24,638 nucleotides of DNA from an uncultured Bacteroidota bacterium. Its GTDB lineage: Bacteria > Bacteroidota > Bacteroidia > Chitinophagales > Chitinophagaceae. The stretch spans positions 1-24,638 of the forward strand of contig CAIRSV010000159.1 in the NCBI GenBank assembly GCA_903881265.1, written 5' to 3'. The notes beneath the pieces were generated by a model, which was not told where the DNA came from, ran no database searches, and saw nothing but the letters and a program-made list of their open reading frames with translations. This document shows positions 13,972 to 21,176 of this stretch, in pieces. Positions within the stretch are counted from its first letter, which is position 1. Each line of letters starts with the position of its first letter. Made by a program: the position numbers and the translations under genes.

Positions 13972-15801
13972 ATGAGAGCTATCCGAAGTATTTTACCCTA
14001 TCTCAAAGGCAAATGGAGTTACGTTACTGCCTACATGTTATCGAACTTATTGTCTGTTGTTTTCTCAACGCTCACGGTGGGAATGATCAGTCCTTTTCTG
14101 AATATGTTATTCAGCAAGGAGAGCGCTTTGACAAGCAACCCGGGCTTCCATCTGAGCAAGGAAGGCATCGGCGATTATTTCAAATTTTTGTTGTCAGATT
14201 TTATTCATCAACACGGCGATGATAAGGTCTATGGATTAATATTTATTTGTATTGTTGTGGTGATTTCGACCTTTCTGAAAAATTTATTCCTTTATATTTC
14301 GAAGTATATGCTGAATCCCTTGCGGAATGGCATCATCTTGCGAATCAGAAGAGAACTGTTTTCGAAAATTATCCAATTGCCGGTTGGCTTTTTTACAAAC
14401 GAACGAAAGGGTGATATCATGTCGCGTATGACCAATGATGTGACGGCTGTCGAGCAATCGATTACTAGTCTGATGGAGTTATTATTTAGTACGCCGATTA
14501 CTGTTATTTTTTATTTTATGGTCTTGTTTATGATCAGTGCTAAATTATTTTTATTCCTTTTAGTGCTGCTTCCAATTGCTGGACTTGTCATTGGACGAAT
14601 TTCTAAAAGCCTGAAAAAAAATACCAAAACTACACAAGAGAAACTTGGTAATATGCTTTCCATCATTGAAGAAACCTTGGGCGGATTGCGCATAGTGAAA
14701 GCGTTTCGTGCAGAAAAAAATAGAAATGATGCCTTTGAGTTCGAGAACAAACATCTATTTAATCTGAATAATCATATCGCAGCTCGAAGAGAATTGGCAT
14801 CGCCGATGTCTGAGTTTCTTGGCATTTCCATTTTAAGTGTCATTATTTGGTTTGGAGGTAATATGGCCTTGAGCACACCATCACAACTTGAACCTGGCAC
14901 TTTTATCGTGTTTATTTCTATGTTTTATTTTCTGATTAATCCGCTGAAAGCCTTAAGTCAGATTTTTTATAATCTTCATCAAGGAAAGGCAAGTCTTGAT
15001 AGGATCAATATGATATTACAAGCCGAGAATAGTATAGTGGATAAGGCGGATGCCAAATCAATTTCATCCTTTCATGAAAGTATTGAGTTTAGGAACGTGT
15101 CGTTTTCGTATGAAGGAAAGGACGTATTAAAAAATATTAACCTGAAAATTCTGAAAGGTCAAACGGTTGCTATAGTCGGTGCATCGGGTGCAGGAAAAAG
15201 TACGCTCGTTGATTTGATACCTCGTTTTCATGATGTGGATTCTGGTGAAATATTACTCGATGGAACCAATATTAAAGATTTCAAGATTGATGCATTACGA
15301 AAGTTGATGGGTATTGTTTCGCAGGAACCTATATTGTTTAATGATAGCATTGCCAATAATATTAGCCTTGGCGCCGAGAACGCTGAAATGAATGATATCG
15401 AGCACGCCGGTAAGATTGCAAATGCACACGAGTTTATTATTCATAAAGAAGATGGTTATCAGGCTATAGCTGGTGATCGGGGTACTAAACTGAGTGGTGG
15501 TGAAAAGCAACGGGTTACCATAGCACGGGCCATCTTTAAAAATCCGCCAGTGCTTATATTAGATGAAGCCACGTCGTCATTGGATACAGTGAGCGAACGA
15601 ATGGTGCAAGATGCGATCAATCATTTAATGCAAAATAGAACGTCTATTATTATTGCTCATCGATTGTCGACGGTGCAGAATGCCGATGAGATTATCGTGC
15701 TTGAACAAGGTGAGATTAAAGAACGCGGTACACATTCAGTGTTGATGTCAACACAAGGTATTTATAGTAAGTTGGTAGAAATGCAGCAGGTATTGAGTTA
15801 G
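13972..15801 (+). CDS. ABC exporter with fused permease and ATPase (MsbA-like)
   Basis: A 609-residue half-transporter, expected to act as a homodimer in the inner membrane. Residues about 1-345 form the six-helix exporter domain (hydrophobic stretches near 22-42, 88-110, 170-210 and 283-325). The ATPase domain has Walker A GASGAGKST (403-411), a Q-loop at Gln451, the signature LSGGEKQR (507-514), Walker B LILDE with Glu532, D-loop SSLD, and the H-loop His563. All key residues are present. Homology and length fit the MsbA/lipid flippase group, but substrate cannot be read from sequence, so no gene symbol is given. A -7-like box (TACGTTTT, 13955-13962) lies 9 bp before the ATG. A hairpin at 15809-15832 follows the stop. 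Confidence 0.94.
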   Translation: MRAIRSILPYLKGKWSYVTAYMLSNLLSVVFSTLTVGMISPFLNMLFSKESALTSNPGFHLSKEGIGDYFKFLLSDFIHQHGDDKVYGLIFICIVVVISTFLKNLFLYISKYMLNPLRNGIILRIRRELFSKIIQLPVGFFTNERKGDIMSRMTNDVTAVEQSITSLMELLFSTPITVIFYFMVLFMISAKLFLFLLVLLPIAGLVIGRISKSLKKNTKTTQEKLGNMLSIIEETLGGLRIVKAFRAEKNRNDAFEFENKHLFNLNNHIAARRELASPMSEFLGISILSVIIWFGGNMALSTPSQLEPGTFIVFISMFYFLINPLKALSQIFYNLHQGKASLDRINMILQAENSIVDKADAKSISSFHESIEFRNVSFSYEGKDVLKNINLKILKGQTVAIVGASGAGKSTLVDLIPRFHDVDSGEILLDGTNIKDFKIDALRKLMGIVSQEPILFNDSIANNISLGAENAEMNDIEHAGKIANAHEFIIHKEDGYQAIAGDRGTKLSGGEKQRVTIARAIFKNPPVLILDEATSSLDTVSERMVQDAINHLMQNRTSIIIAHRLSTVQNADEIIVLEQGEIKERGTHSVLMSTQGIYSKLVEMQQVLS

Positions 15802-15808
15802 ATGTCCA

Positions 15809-15832
15809 GCGCGTAATTTCTATGTTATGCGC
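15809..15832 (+). terminator. Hairpin after the ABC exporter gene, without T run
   Basis: GCGCGTAA (15809-15816) pairs with TTATGCGC (15825-15832), with one G-U wobble and an 8-base loop, 7 bp after the stop. No T run follows, so it may be an RNA 3' stabiliser or a weak terminator. Confidence 0.3.
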
Positions 15833-15871
15833 ATGCCAACCAAACTTCATTCAAATACTCCTGCTCAAATA

Positions 15872-15901
15872 CTTGTTTTCTCATGAATCGCACTATATTT
15901 G
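15872..15901 (+). promoter_or_regulatory. Promoter of the small Cys-rich lipoprotein gene
   Basis: CTTG (15872-15875) is followed after 18 bases by TATATTTG (15894-15901), an exact TAnnTTTG -7 box. The ATG at 15920 is 18 bp further on, giving a leader of roughly 13 bases. This is the best-formed promoter in the window. Confidence 0.7.
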
Positions 15902-15919
15902 GTTTCTAAAATTTACACA

Positions 15920-16120
15920 ATGAAAAAAGTTTTCCTTTCGCTTATGTGCATCATGACTGTCATCGGTTTCAGTTCTTGTTCTAAAGAATATACCTGCTCA
16001 TGCACCTTTACAGATGCAAGCAAAAATTTTGATGTAAAACTAGAAAAGATGCGTAAGAATGATGCAACTACAGTGTGTAATGATTATAGTTTGTTTGTTG
16101 GTAATTGCGCGTTGAAGTAA
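15920..16120 (+). CDS. Small cysteine-rich lipoprotein, unknown function
   Basis: A 66-residue protein. It has a lipoprotein signal (MKKVFLSLMC..., lipobox FSSC with Cys20), then a short mature part with four more cysteines at 26, 28, 53 and 63 (CSC near the start, then VCN and NCALK). Four mature cysteines besides the lipidated one could form two disulfides in the periplasm. In-frame GTG/TTG codons further upstream overlap the promoter at 15894-15901, so the ATG at 15920 is chosen. I do not recognise a family; similar tiny lipoproteins with a xxYxCxC start occur widely in Bacteroidota. The stop abuts the stop of convergent rarA with no base between them. Confidence 0.8.
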   Translation: MKKVFLSLMCIMTVIGFSSCSKEYTCSCTFTDASKNFDVKLEKMRKNDATTVCNDYSLFVGNCALK

Positions 16121-17392
16121 TCAATAGTTGTATTTGTCTTTCCATCGTTCCTTTAGAAATTTTCTTATTTCTTCTTCGCGTAAATTTTTGCCCGGTTCAT
16201 ATAGGGTTGTGTTTTTAATTTCGTCAGGTAAAAATTCCTGTCCTGAAAAATTGAGATCGCTGTGGTGGTCGTATTGATAGTTTTTTCCGTAATCCAGATT
16301 TTTCATAAGCTTAGTCGGGGCATTCCGAATATGAAGAGGCACTGGTAAATCGCCTTGATGTTTCACTACTTGAAGGGCTTTTTCTATGGCCATATAACTC
16401 GCATTGCTTTTTACTGATGTGGCAAGGTACACGGCGCATTGCGACAGAATAATACGCGATTCAGGGTATCCAATCTTATTCACTGCATCGAAGGTTGAAT
16501 TAGCCAATAAGAGGGCATTGGGGTTGGCGTTCCCTATATCCTCACTGGCAAATATTAGCATACGTCGTGCAATAAATGTAACATCCTCGCCGCCTTCTAT
16601 CATGCGGGCTAGCCAATAAACAGCTGCATTCGGATCGCTGCCGCGCATGCTCTTGATAAAGGCTGATATAATATCATAATGTTGTTCTCCTTGTTTGTCA
16701 TATAAGGCGATTCGTTTTTGCGCGCACGTAAACACCAATTCATCGGTTATGATTAATTTTTCAGATTGACTGAAAGAGCTTACAACCAATTCAAGGAGGT
16801 TCAATAATTTTCTTGCATCCCCACCTGATATATTGATAAGGGCTTCATACTCGGCAAGTTCAATGGAATATCTTTTTAAAATCTCATCATAGGTGATTGC
16901 TTGATGCAACAATTTTTTTAAATCCGCTTGGTCTAATGGTTTTAATACATACACCTGACAGCGGCTTAGTAAGGCACTATTAACTTCAAACGATGGGTTC
17001 TCTGTGGTAGCGCCAATGAGTGTAATGATGCCCTTTTCAACAGCACCGAGTAAGGCATCTTGTTGGCCTTTATTGAAACGATGAATTTCATCTATAAATA
17101 AAATAACGCCTTCTTCAGTTTTAGCTTTTTCAATAATATCCCTCACATCTTTGACACCGCTGCTAATGGCGCTCAATGTGTAAAAGGGCGCTTGTAATGA
17201 ATGCGCTATGATATTAGCAATAGTTGTTTTCCCTACGCCTGGAGGTCCCCAAAGTATCATCGAAGGAATGGTCCCTTTTTCAATGGCTTGGCGCAATATA
17301 CTTCCATCACCAGTGAGGTGTTGTTGTCCAATCAGGTTATCTAAATTGGTAGGTCGTAATCGTTCAGCTAGCGGTGTGTTCAAGGTCATCAT
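16121..17392 (-). CDS. rarA: Replication-associated recombination protein RarA (MgsA), AAA+ ATPase
   Basis: A 423-residue RarA of normal length. It begins PLAERLRPTNLDNLIGQQHL, the family's N-terminal signature. Walker A is GPPGVGKTT (49-57), Walker B ILFIDE (97-102) and sensor 1 GATTENPSFEVN. The C-terminal RarA region has SDPNAAVYWLARMIEGGED and FASEDIGNANPNALLLA, with PLHIRNAPTKLMK near the end. It acts as a tetramer at stalled forks and single-strand ends. A candidate promoter lies at 17402-17430 on the minus strand. The gene is convergent with, and directly abuts, the small lipoprotein gene. ATG-ATG at the start allows either codon. Confidence 0.96.
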   Translation of the reverse strand: MMTLNTPLAERLRPTNLDNLIGQQHLTGDGSILRQAIEKGTIPSMILWGPPGVGKTTIANIIAHSLQAPFYTLSAISSGVKDVRDIIEKAKTEEGVILFIDEIHRFNKGQQDALLGAVEKGIITLIGATTENPSFEVNSALLSRCQVYVLKPLDQADLKKLLHQAITYDEILKRYSIELAEYEALINISGGDARKLLNLLELVVSSFSQSEKLIITDELVFTCAQKRIALYDKQGEQHYDIISAFIKSMRGSDPNAAVYWLARMIEGGEDVTFIARRMLIFASEDIGNANPNALLLANSTFDAVNKIGYPESRIILSQCAVYLATSVKSNASYMAIEKALQVVKHQGDLPVPLHIRNAPTKLMKNLDYGKNYQYDHHSDLNFSGQEFLPDEIKNTTLYEPGKNLREEEIRKFLKERWKDKYNY

Positions 17393-17401
17393 TTAAAAAA
17401 A

Positions 17402-17432
17402 TGAAGGTACTTGATATTCGTGTTTCTCAAGT
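17402..17432 (-). promoter_or_regulatory. Candidate rarA promoter with inverted repeat
   Basis: On the minus strand TTG (complement of 17428-17430) is followed after 18 bases by TACCTTCA (complement of 17402-17409), two mismatches from TAnnTTTG. ACTTGA (17409-17414) and TCAAGT (17427-17432) form a 6-bp inverted repeat within it, which could be an operator. Confidence 0.35.
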
Positions 17433-17462
17433 CATTGCCTTCTTGTTAGTTCTAAACTTGTG

Positions 17463-17470
17463 TATATTTA
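17463..17470 (+). promoter_or_regulatory. -7-like box TATATTTA before the small membrane protein gene
   Basis: One mismatch to TAnnTTTG, with TTG at 17443-17445 upstream (17-base spacing). It ends 4 bases before the ATG at 17475, the same arrangement as at zapA. Confidence 0.45.
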
Positions 17471-17474
17471 TAGC

Positions 17475-17741
17475 ATGAAAATCATATCATACATGATCGA
17501 AGTATTAAGTTGGCTGAGGATAGTGGCCTCTCCGACTATCATGGGTGGTATTGCTGGTTTTTTACTTTGGAAAGGAGTTGGAGGTGCTAGCGGAATTTTG
17601 TTTGGAGGTTTTGTAGCTCTTTGCGGCTTGATCCTTGGCATTATGTGGGCTACACGAATCTGGAAGAAACAAGGTACAAGTACTTTTATGAGTCGGGTTA
17701 ATGCAAGTCCTGATTTGGATAATCTTACAACGCAAGATTGA
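17475..17741 (+). CDS. Small two-helix membrane protein, unknown function
   Basis: An 88-residue protein from the ATG at 17475. An alternative start is the ATG at 17493 (MIEVLSWLRI); a GTG at 17460 is less likely because it overlaps the promoter-like box. Two glycine-rich transmembrane helices are visible: about 16-34 (IVASPTIMGGIAGFLLW) and about 38-60 (GASGILFGGFVALCGLILG). A conserved-looking end follows (WATRIWKKQGTSTFMSRVNASPDLD). This pattern resembles an uncharacterised family seen in Bacteroidota; I cannot name it. It is divergent from rarA and is followed 92 bp later by a lipoprotein gene with its own promoter-like box. Confidence 0.75.
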   Translation: MKIISYMIEVLSWLRIVASPTIMGGIAGFLLWKGVGGASGILFGGFVALCGLILGIMWATRIWKKQGTSTFMSRVNASPDLDNLTTQD

Positions 17742-17809
17742 TTTGCCATTTACTTAGTTGGGTTGACCGATTTGTATCAGGTATTGCATTGACATTTCGC
17801 GATACGTTG

Positions 17810-17817
17810 TACATTTA
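17810..17817 (+). promoter_or_regulatory. -7-like box TACATTTA before the lipoprotein/DUF2490 pair
   Basis: One mismatch to TAnnTTTG; 16 bp before the ATG at 17834. It shares CGTTGTACATTT with the zapA promoter (except that zapA has TCGTTGTACATTTG). TTG at 17784-17786 lies 23 bases upstream, longer than the usual spacing. Confidence 0.4.
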
Positions 17818-17833
17818 GCAAAACATTCTGGCA

Positions 17834-18235
17834 ATGCAAAAAACGTTCATTATTTTATCGATACTTTTTATTTCGTTCTTACTAGCGTGTACCAAAGGTC
17901 CTGGAACCGGTGGAAGAGCCACTATTAAAGGGAAAGTATACGCACGGAATTACCAGAGTACGCCAATAGCAATAGCAGACTCAGGCTATCTGGGTGCGCA
18001 GAAGGTATTTATCAAATACGGCGATCAGGTTGGAATAGGCAATGATGTGGATACAGATAACGAAGGCATTTATGTCTTCCCTTACCTGCGCAAAGGAACA
18101 TACACAATCTATACGTACAGTAAAACCTTTCAGAATAATCAGCTTGATTCGGTCGTAATACAGACTATAACCATAGCCGATAGAAAGGAGACAGTGGAGT
18201 TGCCTGATTTTGAAATCATCACTTTTAAGAACTAG
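17834..18235 (+). CDS. Lipoprotein with carboxypeptidase-regulatory-like beta domain
   Basis: A 133-residue protein. Signal peptide 1-18 ends in the lipobox LLAC (Cys19). The mature part begins with a Gly-rich linker, then a beta-sandwich resembling the Carboxypeptidase-regulatory/Cna-B-like fold: ATIKGKVYARNY (about 29-40), DVDTDNEGIYVFPYLRKGTYTIYTYS (71-96). The latter has the typical D-x-x-G-x-Y-x-F-x-x-L-x-x-G-x-Y pattern. Such domains bind surfaces or partner proteins and have no catalytic role. It is followed 5 bp later by a DUF2490 outer-membrane protein, so the two form an operon and may form one surface complex. Function unknown. Confidence 0.82.
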   Translation: MQKTFIILSILFISFLLACTKGPGTGGRATIKGKVYARNYQSTPIAIADSGYLGAQKVFIKYGDQVGIGNDVDTDNEGIYVFPYLRKGTYTIYTYSKTFQNNQLDSVVIQTITIADRKETVELPDFEIITFKN

Positions 18236-18240
18236 CGGGT

Positions 18241-18963
18241 ATGGTCAAATGGAAACTGATCTGTCTTATTGCAGTGGCTTTTTTACTTGTGACTGATGAA
18301 GTAAAAGGGAAGGATAATTCTCTGATGTATTCGGATGCAGGTTCGTGGAACACCTTCAGTATCAGTTATGCATTCAATAAGAAATTGGCATTATTGTTTA
18401 CTGAGGAACTTAGGTTAAGGGAAAATTATAGCCGGCTTAATTTATTTTACACCAATGTTGGTGTGGAATATAAGGTCAATAAATATTTCAAGACATCTCT
18501 TGTGTATCGGTGGATCGATAAATATCTTGAGAATGATAATTTCAGTTTTAGGCATCGATTGATGTGGGACGCAACAATCAAATTCCCATATAAAAAGTAT
18601 ACGATTTCATACCGTCATCGTTTACAAGTGGAGGGGCGAAATTTAGTAACCAGTGAGTCAGGTTTTATGCCAGAATGGTATTCGAGAAATAAGGTTCAAT
18701 TGAGTTACAACATCACCAAGAAGCTAGGAGCGTATATTGATGCTGAATTTCGGTATCAGATACATGATCCAAGAAGTATCGAATCTGAAGGTAGATGGCA
18801 CAGAATGCGCTATCAGGGTGGTTTGGATTATGAATTTACAAATAAGTCAAAGTTTGGTGTGTATTATCTTATTCAACGCGAGTGGAATGTATCCGCACCA
18901 GAAAATATATACATTACAGGTCTTGAATATTCATTGAGTTTGAAGCATACGTCTAAGCGTTAG
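18241..18963 (+). CDS. DUF2490-family outer-membrane beta-barrel protein
   Basis: A 240-residue protein with a signal peptide (about 1-23, ending VKG). The body is made of alternating amphipathic strands ending in aromatic residues (SWNTFSISYAFNKKLALLF, NVGVEYKVNKYFKTSLVYRW, SFRHRLMWDATIKF, FRYQIHD, and LEYSLSLKH at the end). The early W[N/S]xxxxxYxFNKK and the FRHR and YRHRLQ patterns match DUF2490, a family predicted to be a 10- to 12-strand outer-membrane barrel of unknown function. It follows the lipoprotein gene by 5 bp. Its stop codon overlaps the stop of the convergent M20 gene by 3 bp. Confidence 0.85.
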   Translation: MVKWKLICLIAVAFLLVTDEVKGKDNSLMYSDAGSWNTFSISYAFNKKLALLFTEELRLRENYSRLNLFYTNVGVEYKVNKYFKTSLVYRWIDKYLENDNFSFRHRLMWDATIKFPYKKYTISYRHRLQVEGRNLVTSESGFMPEWYSRNKVQLSYNITKKLGAYIDAEFRYQIHDPRSIESEGRWHRMRYQGGLDYEFTNKSKFGVYYLIQREWNVSAPENIYITGLEYSLSLKHTSKR

Positions 18964-20138
18964 AACTGAGTTGCAATATCACAAAACATTCGAACACCTA
19001 TGCCTATCGCTTGCTGATAAATATCAAATTGGGCATTGTGCACAGGGTATGTAAATTGATCTTCATAGGAAGTGCCTATTCTGAAAAAGCAACCAGGAAC
19101 GACATGGGTATAAAAGCTAAAATCTTCTGCTGCCATCCTAAGGTCAAGTGTCACAACTTGTTCGCTTCCTAAGGTCTTCTCTGCAATTTGTCGAGCTCGT
19201 TGAGTTGTTTCAGGATGATTAAATAATGATGGATATCCAATTGGAATTTCAACGTCTGCATCGCCGCCCATAGCCTGACATAAACCGATCGTATGTGCTT
19301 TGATTAATTGATGTGCGTTGGCTCTCCATGCTTCGTCCATGCATCGCAGCGTGCCTTCGATTGTTACTTCGCTAGGTATTACATTGCCAGCGTTTCCTCC
19401 CTGAATTTTTCCGAATGAAAGCACTGAAGGCTGCAACGGATTGCAGTTTCGTGAAATGATTTGTTGCAAGCTCACGAGCAGATTTGCCGCAATGATAATT
19501 GGATCAACCGTTTGATGAGGTAATGCGGCATGGCCTCCTTTGCCTTTGACTGTGATATAAATTTCATCTGCACTTGCCATGTATTGTCCTTCACGGAAGC
19601 CGACCTTGCCATAAGGCAAATGAGGATATACGTGAAGTGCGAAAATGGCCTGAGGTGTGGGGTTTTCTAAAACACCTTCCTTAATAAGCAAGCTAGCTCC
19701 TCCGGGATGTTTTTCTTCACCTGGCTGGAATATACATTTGATTGTGCCCGTCCAATGATCTCTCGTTTCTTGCAAAATTTTAGCCGCGCCTAAAAGACAA
19801 GTCGTATGTACATCATGTCCGCAGGCATGCATTACACCATCGTGTTGTGATGCATAGGGCACATTATTTTTTTCTTGTATTGGCAAGGCATCCATGTCTC
19901 CGCGAAGTGCAATAATGCGTTCGTCGGGATTTGTTCCTTTTATTAGTGCAACAATGCCAGTACCCGCAACACCTGTGGTATGTTCGATACCCCATGACGT
20001 TAGTTTTTCAGAAACAAATGTTGCGGTTTCATATTCCTGAAAAGAAAGTTCGGGATGCGAATGGATATGTTCTCTGATGCTGATAAATTCCGGAAGATAT
20101 TCCGATACAAGCGTTTCAATTGACTTATTCAATGACAT
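18960..20138 (-). CDS. M20D-family amidohydrolase / N-acyl-amino-acid deacylase
   Basis: A 392-residue zinc peptidase of family M20D. It starts with the typical IREHIHSHPELSFQEYETA (21-39), DMDALPIQE (81-89) and the metal motif MHACGHDVHTT (103-113; Cys106, His108). Then come QPGEE (138-142) with Glu141 and Glu142, LHVYP with His169, a lid dimerisation domain starting near 190, and AAEDFSFY (336-343) and PVHNAQFD with His367. All metal ligands and the catalytic Glu are present. Such enzymes remove N-acyl groups from amino acids (hippurate, acetyl-amino acids, or N-acetyl-diaminopimelate); which is not clear. The start overlaps the upstream SPOR-protein gene by 14 bp, so the two are translationally coupled. 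Confidence 0.93.
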   Translation of the reverse strand: MSLNKSIETLVSEYLPEFISIREHIHSHPELSFQEYETATFVSEKLTSWGIEHTTGVAGTGIVALIKGTNPDERIIALRGDMDALPIQEKNNVPYASQHDGVMHACGHDVHTTCLLGAAKILQETRDHWTGTIKCIFQPGEEKHPGGASLLIKEGVLENPTPQAIFALHVYPHLPYGKVGFREGQYMASADEIYITVKGKGGHAALPHQTVDPIIIAANLLVSLQQIISRNCNPLQPSVLSFGKIQGGNAGNVIPSEVTIEGTLRCMDEAWRANAHQLIKAHTIGLCQAMGGDADVEIPIGYPSLFNHPETTQRARQIAEKTLGSEQVVTLDLRMAAEDFSFYTHVVPGCFFRIGTSYEDQFTYPVHNAQFDIYQQAIGIGVRMFCDIATQF

Positions 20139-20640
20139 TGATATTTTTTACGGTAATGATGTCGGGCACGATAAACGAACTAGGAAACATAGCAGTGACT
20201 CTGCGAAGGAAGTCGGTCGCTTCATTCTTGTTTTCAAAGTCGCCAACTTTAATTTTATAGGAAGGTACATTGTACGACATATATGAGCGTTGCATGTCGA
20301 AGGTCTTACTAAATTTATTTTTTGCGTTCATGGCCTGTAACCTGTCTGGCCCGTTATAAATGATAATCCGGAATCCTTTGGCGGTATAAATACTTCCGGT
20401 TACTTTTTTTTTGCCGTTCGTCGATACGATGGGTTTGCCAAGTACGGTTTCCTTATCGCCTCCACGTTCCCTTTCTTCAAGGTCGAGTTTGGCAGCACGT
20501 TTCTCTAGTATATCTAAACGAGCATCCTTATAAATCATTACATTTTCTATCACAGGTACACTGTCTTTAATAACTTCTTCGTTTTGCGAGAAAGCCACAT
20601 ACGTACTTAGTAAAAGAATGAAGGTGAGTGTAAATTTCAT
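20125..20640 (-). CDS. Secreted SPOR-domain protein
   Basis: A 171-residue protein with a signal peptide (about 1-18, ending AFS). A charged linker follows (about 40-85, rich in Lys/Glu/Arg). A C-terminal SPOR-type domain spans about 87-165: GFRIIIYNGPDRLQAMNAKNKF (betaalpha unit) and SYKIKVGDFENKNEATDFLRRV (second unit, with the VGDFxxxxEAxxxL pattern). SPOR domains bind glycan strands lacking stem peptides, usually at division sites, and Bacteroidota have many of them. It is upstream of and overlaps the M20 gene by 14 bp. A perfect -7 box lies upstream at 20668-20675. It probably acts in the periplasm. Confidence 0.87.
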   Translation of the reverse strand: MKFTLTFILLLSTYVAFSQNEEVIKDSVPVIENVMIYKDARLDILEKRAAKLDLEERERGGDKETVLGKPIVSTNGKKKVTGSIYTAKGFRIIIYNGPDRLQAMNAKNKFSKTFDMQRSYMSYNVPSYKIKVGDFENKNEATDFLRRVTAMFPSSFIVPDIITVKNINVIE

Positions 20641-20667
20641 ATAGGTCCTGGATTGTCACCAGAATGG

Positions 20668-20675
20668 CAAAGGTA
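20668..20675 (-). promoter_or_regulatory. -7 promoter box TACCTTTG before the SPOR-domain gene
   Basis: Plus-strand CAAAGGTA is the exact reverse of TAnnTTTG, 28 bp before the ATG at 20640. No TTG is seen at the -33 distance. The predicted leader is about 20 bases and would serve the SPOR-protein/M20 pair. Confidence 0.55.
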
Positions 20676-20698
20676 ACGCATTCGATGCTTAATATTAT

Positions 20699-20730
20699 TT
20701 TGAGCAGAAAATTTAATTGGGGTAATATTG
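20699..20730 (+). promoter_or_regulatory. Candidate promoter of the CoA-binding protein gene
   Basis: TTTG (20699-20702), then 20 bases, then TAATATTG (20723-20730, one mismatch to TAnnTTTG), 19 bp before the ATG at 20750. Divergent from the SPOR-protein promoter. Confidence 0.5.
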
Positions 20731-20749
20731 CCTACAGACAATCTATTTT

Positions 20750-21112
20750 ATGGGAAAATATACATTAGTAATAGGGGCTTCAGAAAATCCGGAACGTTAT
20801 TCAAATAAGGCAATAGTTCGGTTGAAACAGCATGGTCACTCAATTGCAGCGATTGGTAATAAGGATGGCATTGTGGATGGCGTTCGTATTTCAAGTGAGA
20901 AAAAAAACTTTGAAGGCATTGATACCGTAACCATTTACCTCGGTGTGCCGCATCAGGCTGCATACATCGATTATGTGCTTTCGCTGAAACCGAAACGAAT
21001 CATATTTAATCCGGGTACGGAGAATGATGACTTTGAAGCGAAGGCTAAAGAGCAAGGTATACAAACGATGGAAGCCTGCACCTTGGTTATGTTGGGAACC
21101 GGTCAATATTAG
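20750..21112 (+). CDS. CoA-binding domain (Rossmann-fold) protein
   Basis: A 120-residue single-domain protein. The N-terminus MGKYTLVIGASENPERYSNKA is the CoA-binding family's opening. It continues with AIVRLKQHGHSIAAIGNK, then a turn near TVTIYLGVPHQAAYIDYVLS, and ends KRIIFNPGTENDDFEAKAKEQGI and MEACTLVMLGTGQY. These small proteins resemble the CoA-binding domain of succinyl-CoA synthetase alpha; in some bacteria they bind CoA or CoA-thiolate, but their function is unsettled. The gene is followed 64 bp later by an ABC ATPase that may have its own promoter. Confidence 0.88.
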   Translation: MGKYTLVIGASENPERYSNKAIVRLKQHGHSIAAIGNKDGIVDGVRISSEKKNFEGIDTVTIYLGVPHQAAYIDYVLSLKPKRIIFNPGTENDDFEAKAKEQGIQTMEACTLVMLGTGQY

Positions 21113-21164
21113 GTTCTCAGTTTGTCAACTAGGTATTACAACCAACAAATTAATATTCATTCCA

Positions 21165-21172
21165 TACATTTG
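21165..21172 (+). promoter_or_regulatory. -7 promoter box TACATTTG before the ABC ATPase gene
   Basis: Exact TAnnTTTG, ending 4 bases before the TTG start at 21177. It is the same 8-mer and the same distance as at zapA (11531-11538). No TTG at the -33 distance. Confidence 0.55.
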
Positions 21173-21176
21173 CCTT

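Noticed and set aside
17468..17749. 93-codon open frame antisense to the small membrane protein
   Set aside because: The plus-strand frame has two clear transmembrane helices, a promoter-like box and a conserved-looking end; the minus frame has none of these.
21024..21176. Extended N-terminus of the ABC ATPase from the ATG at 21024
   Set aside because: It would overlap the CoA-binding gene and add about 50 residues (KRRLKSKVYKRWK...) unlike ABC ATPases. The TTG at 21177 gives a normal start.
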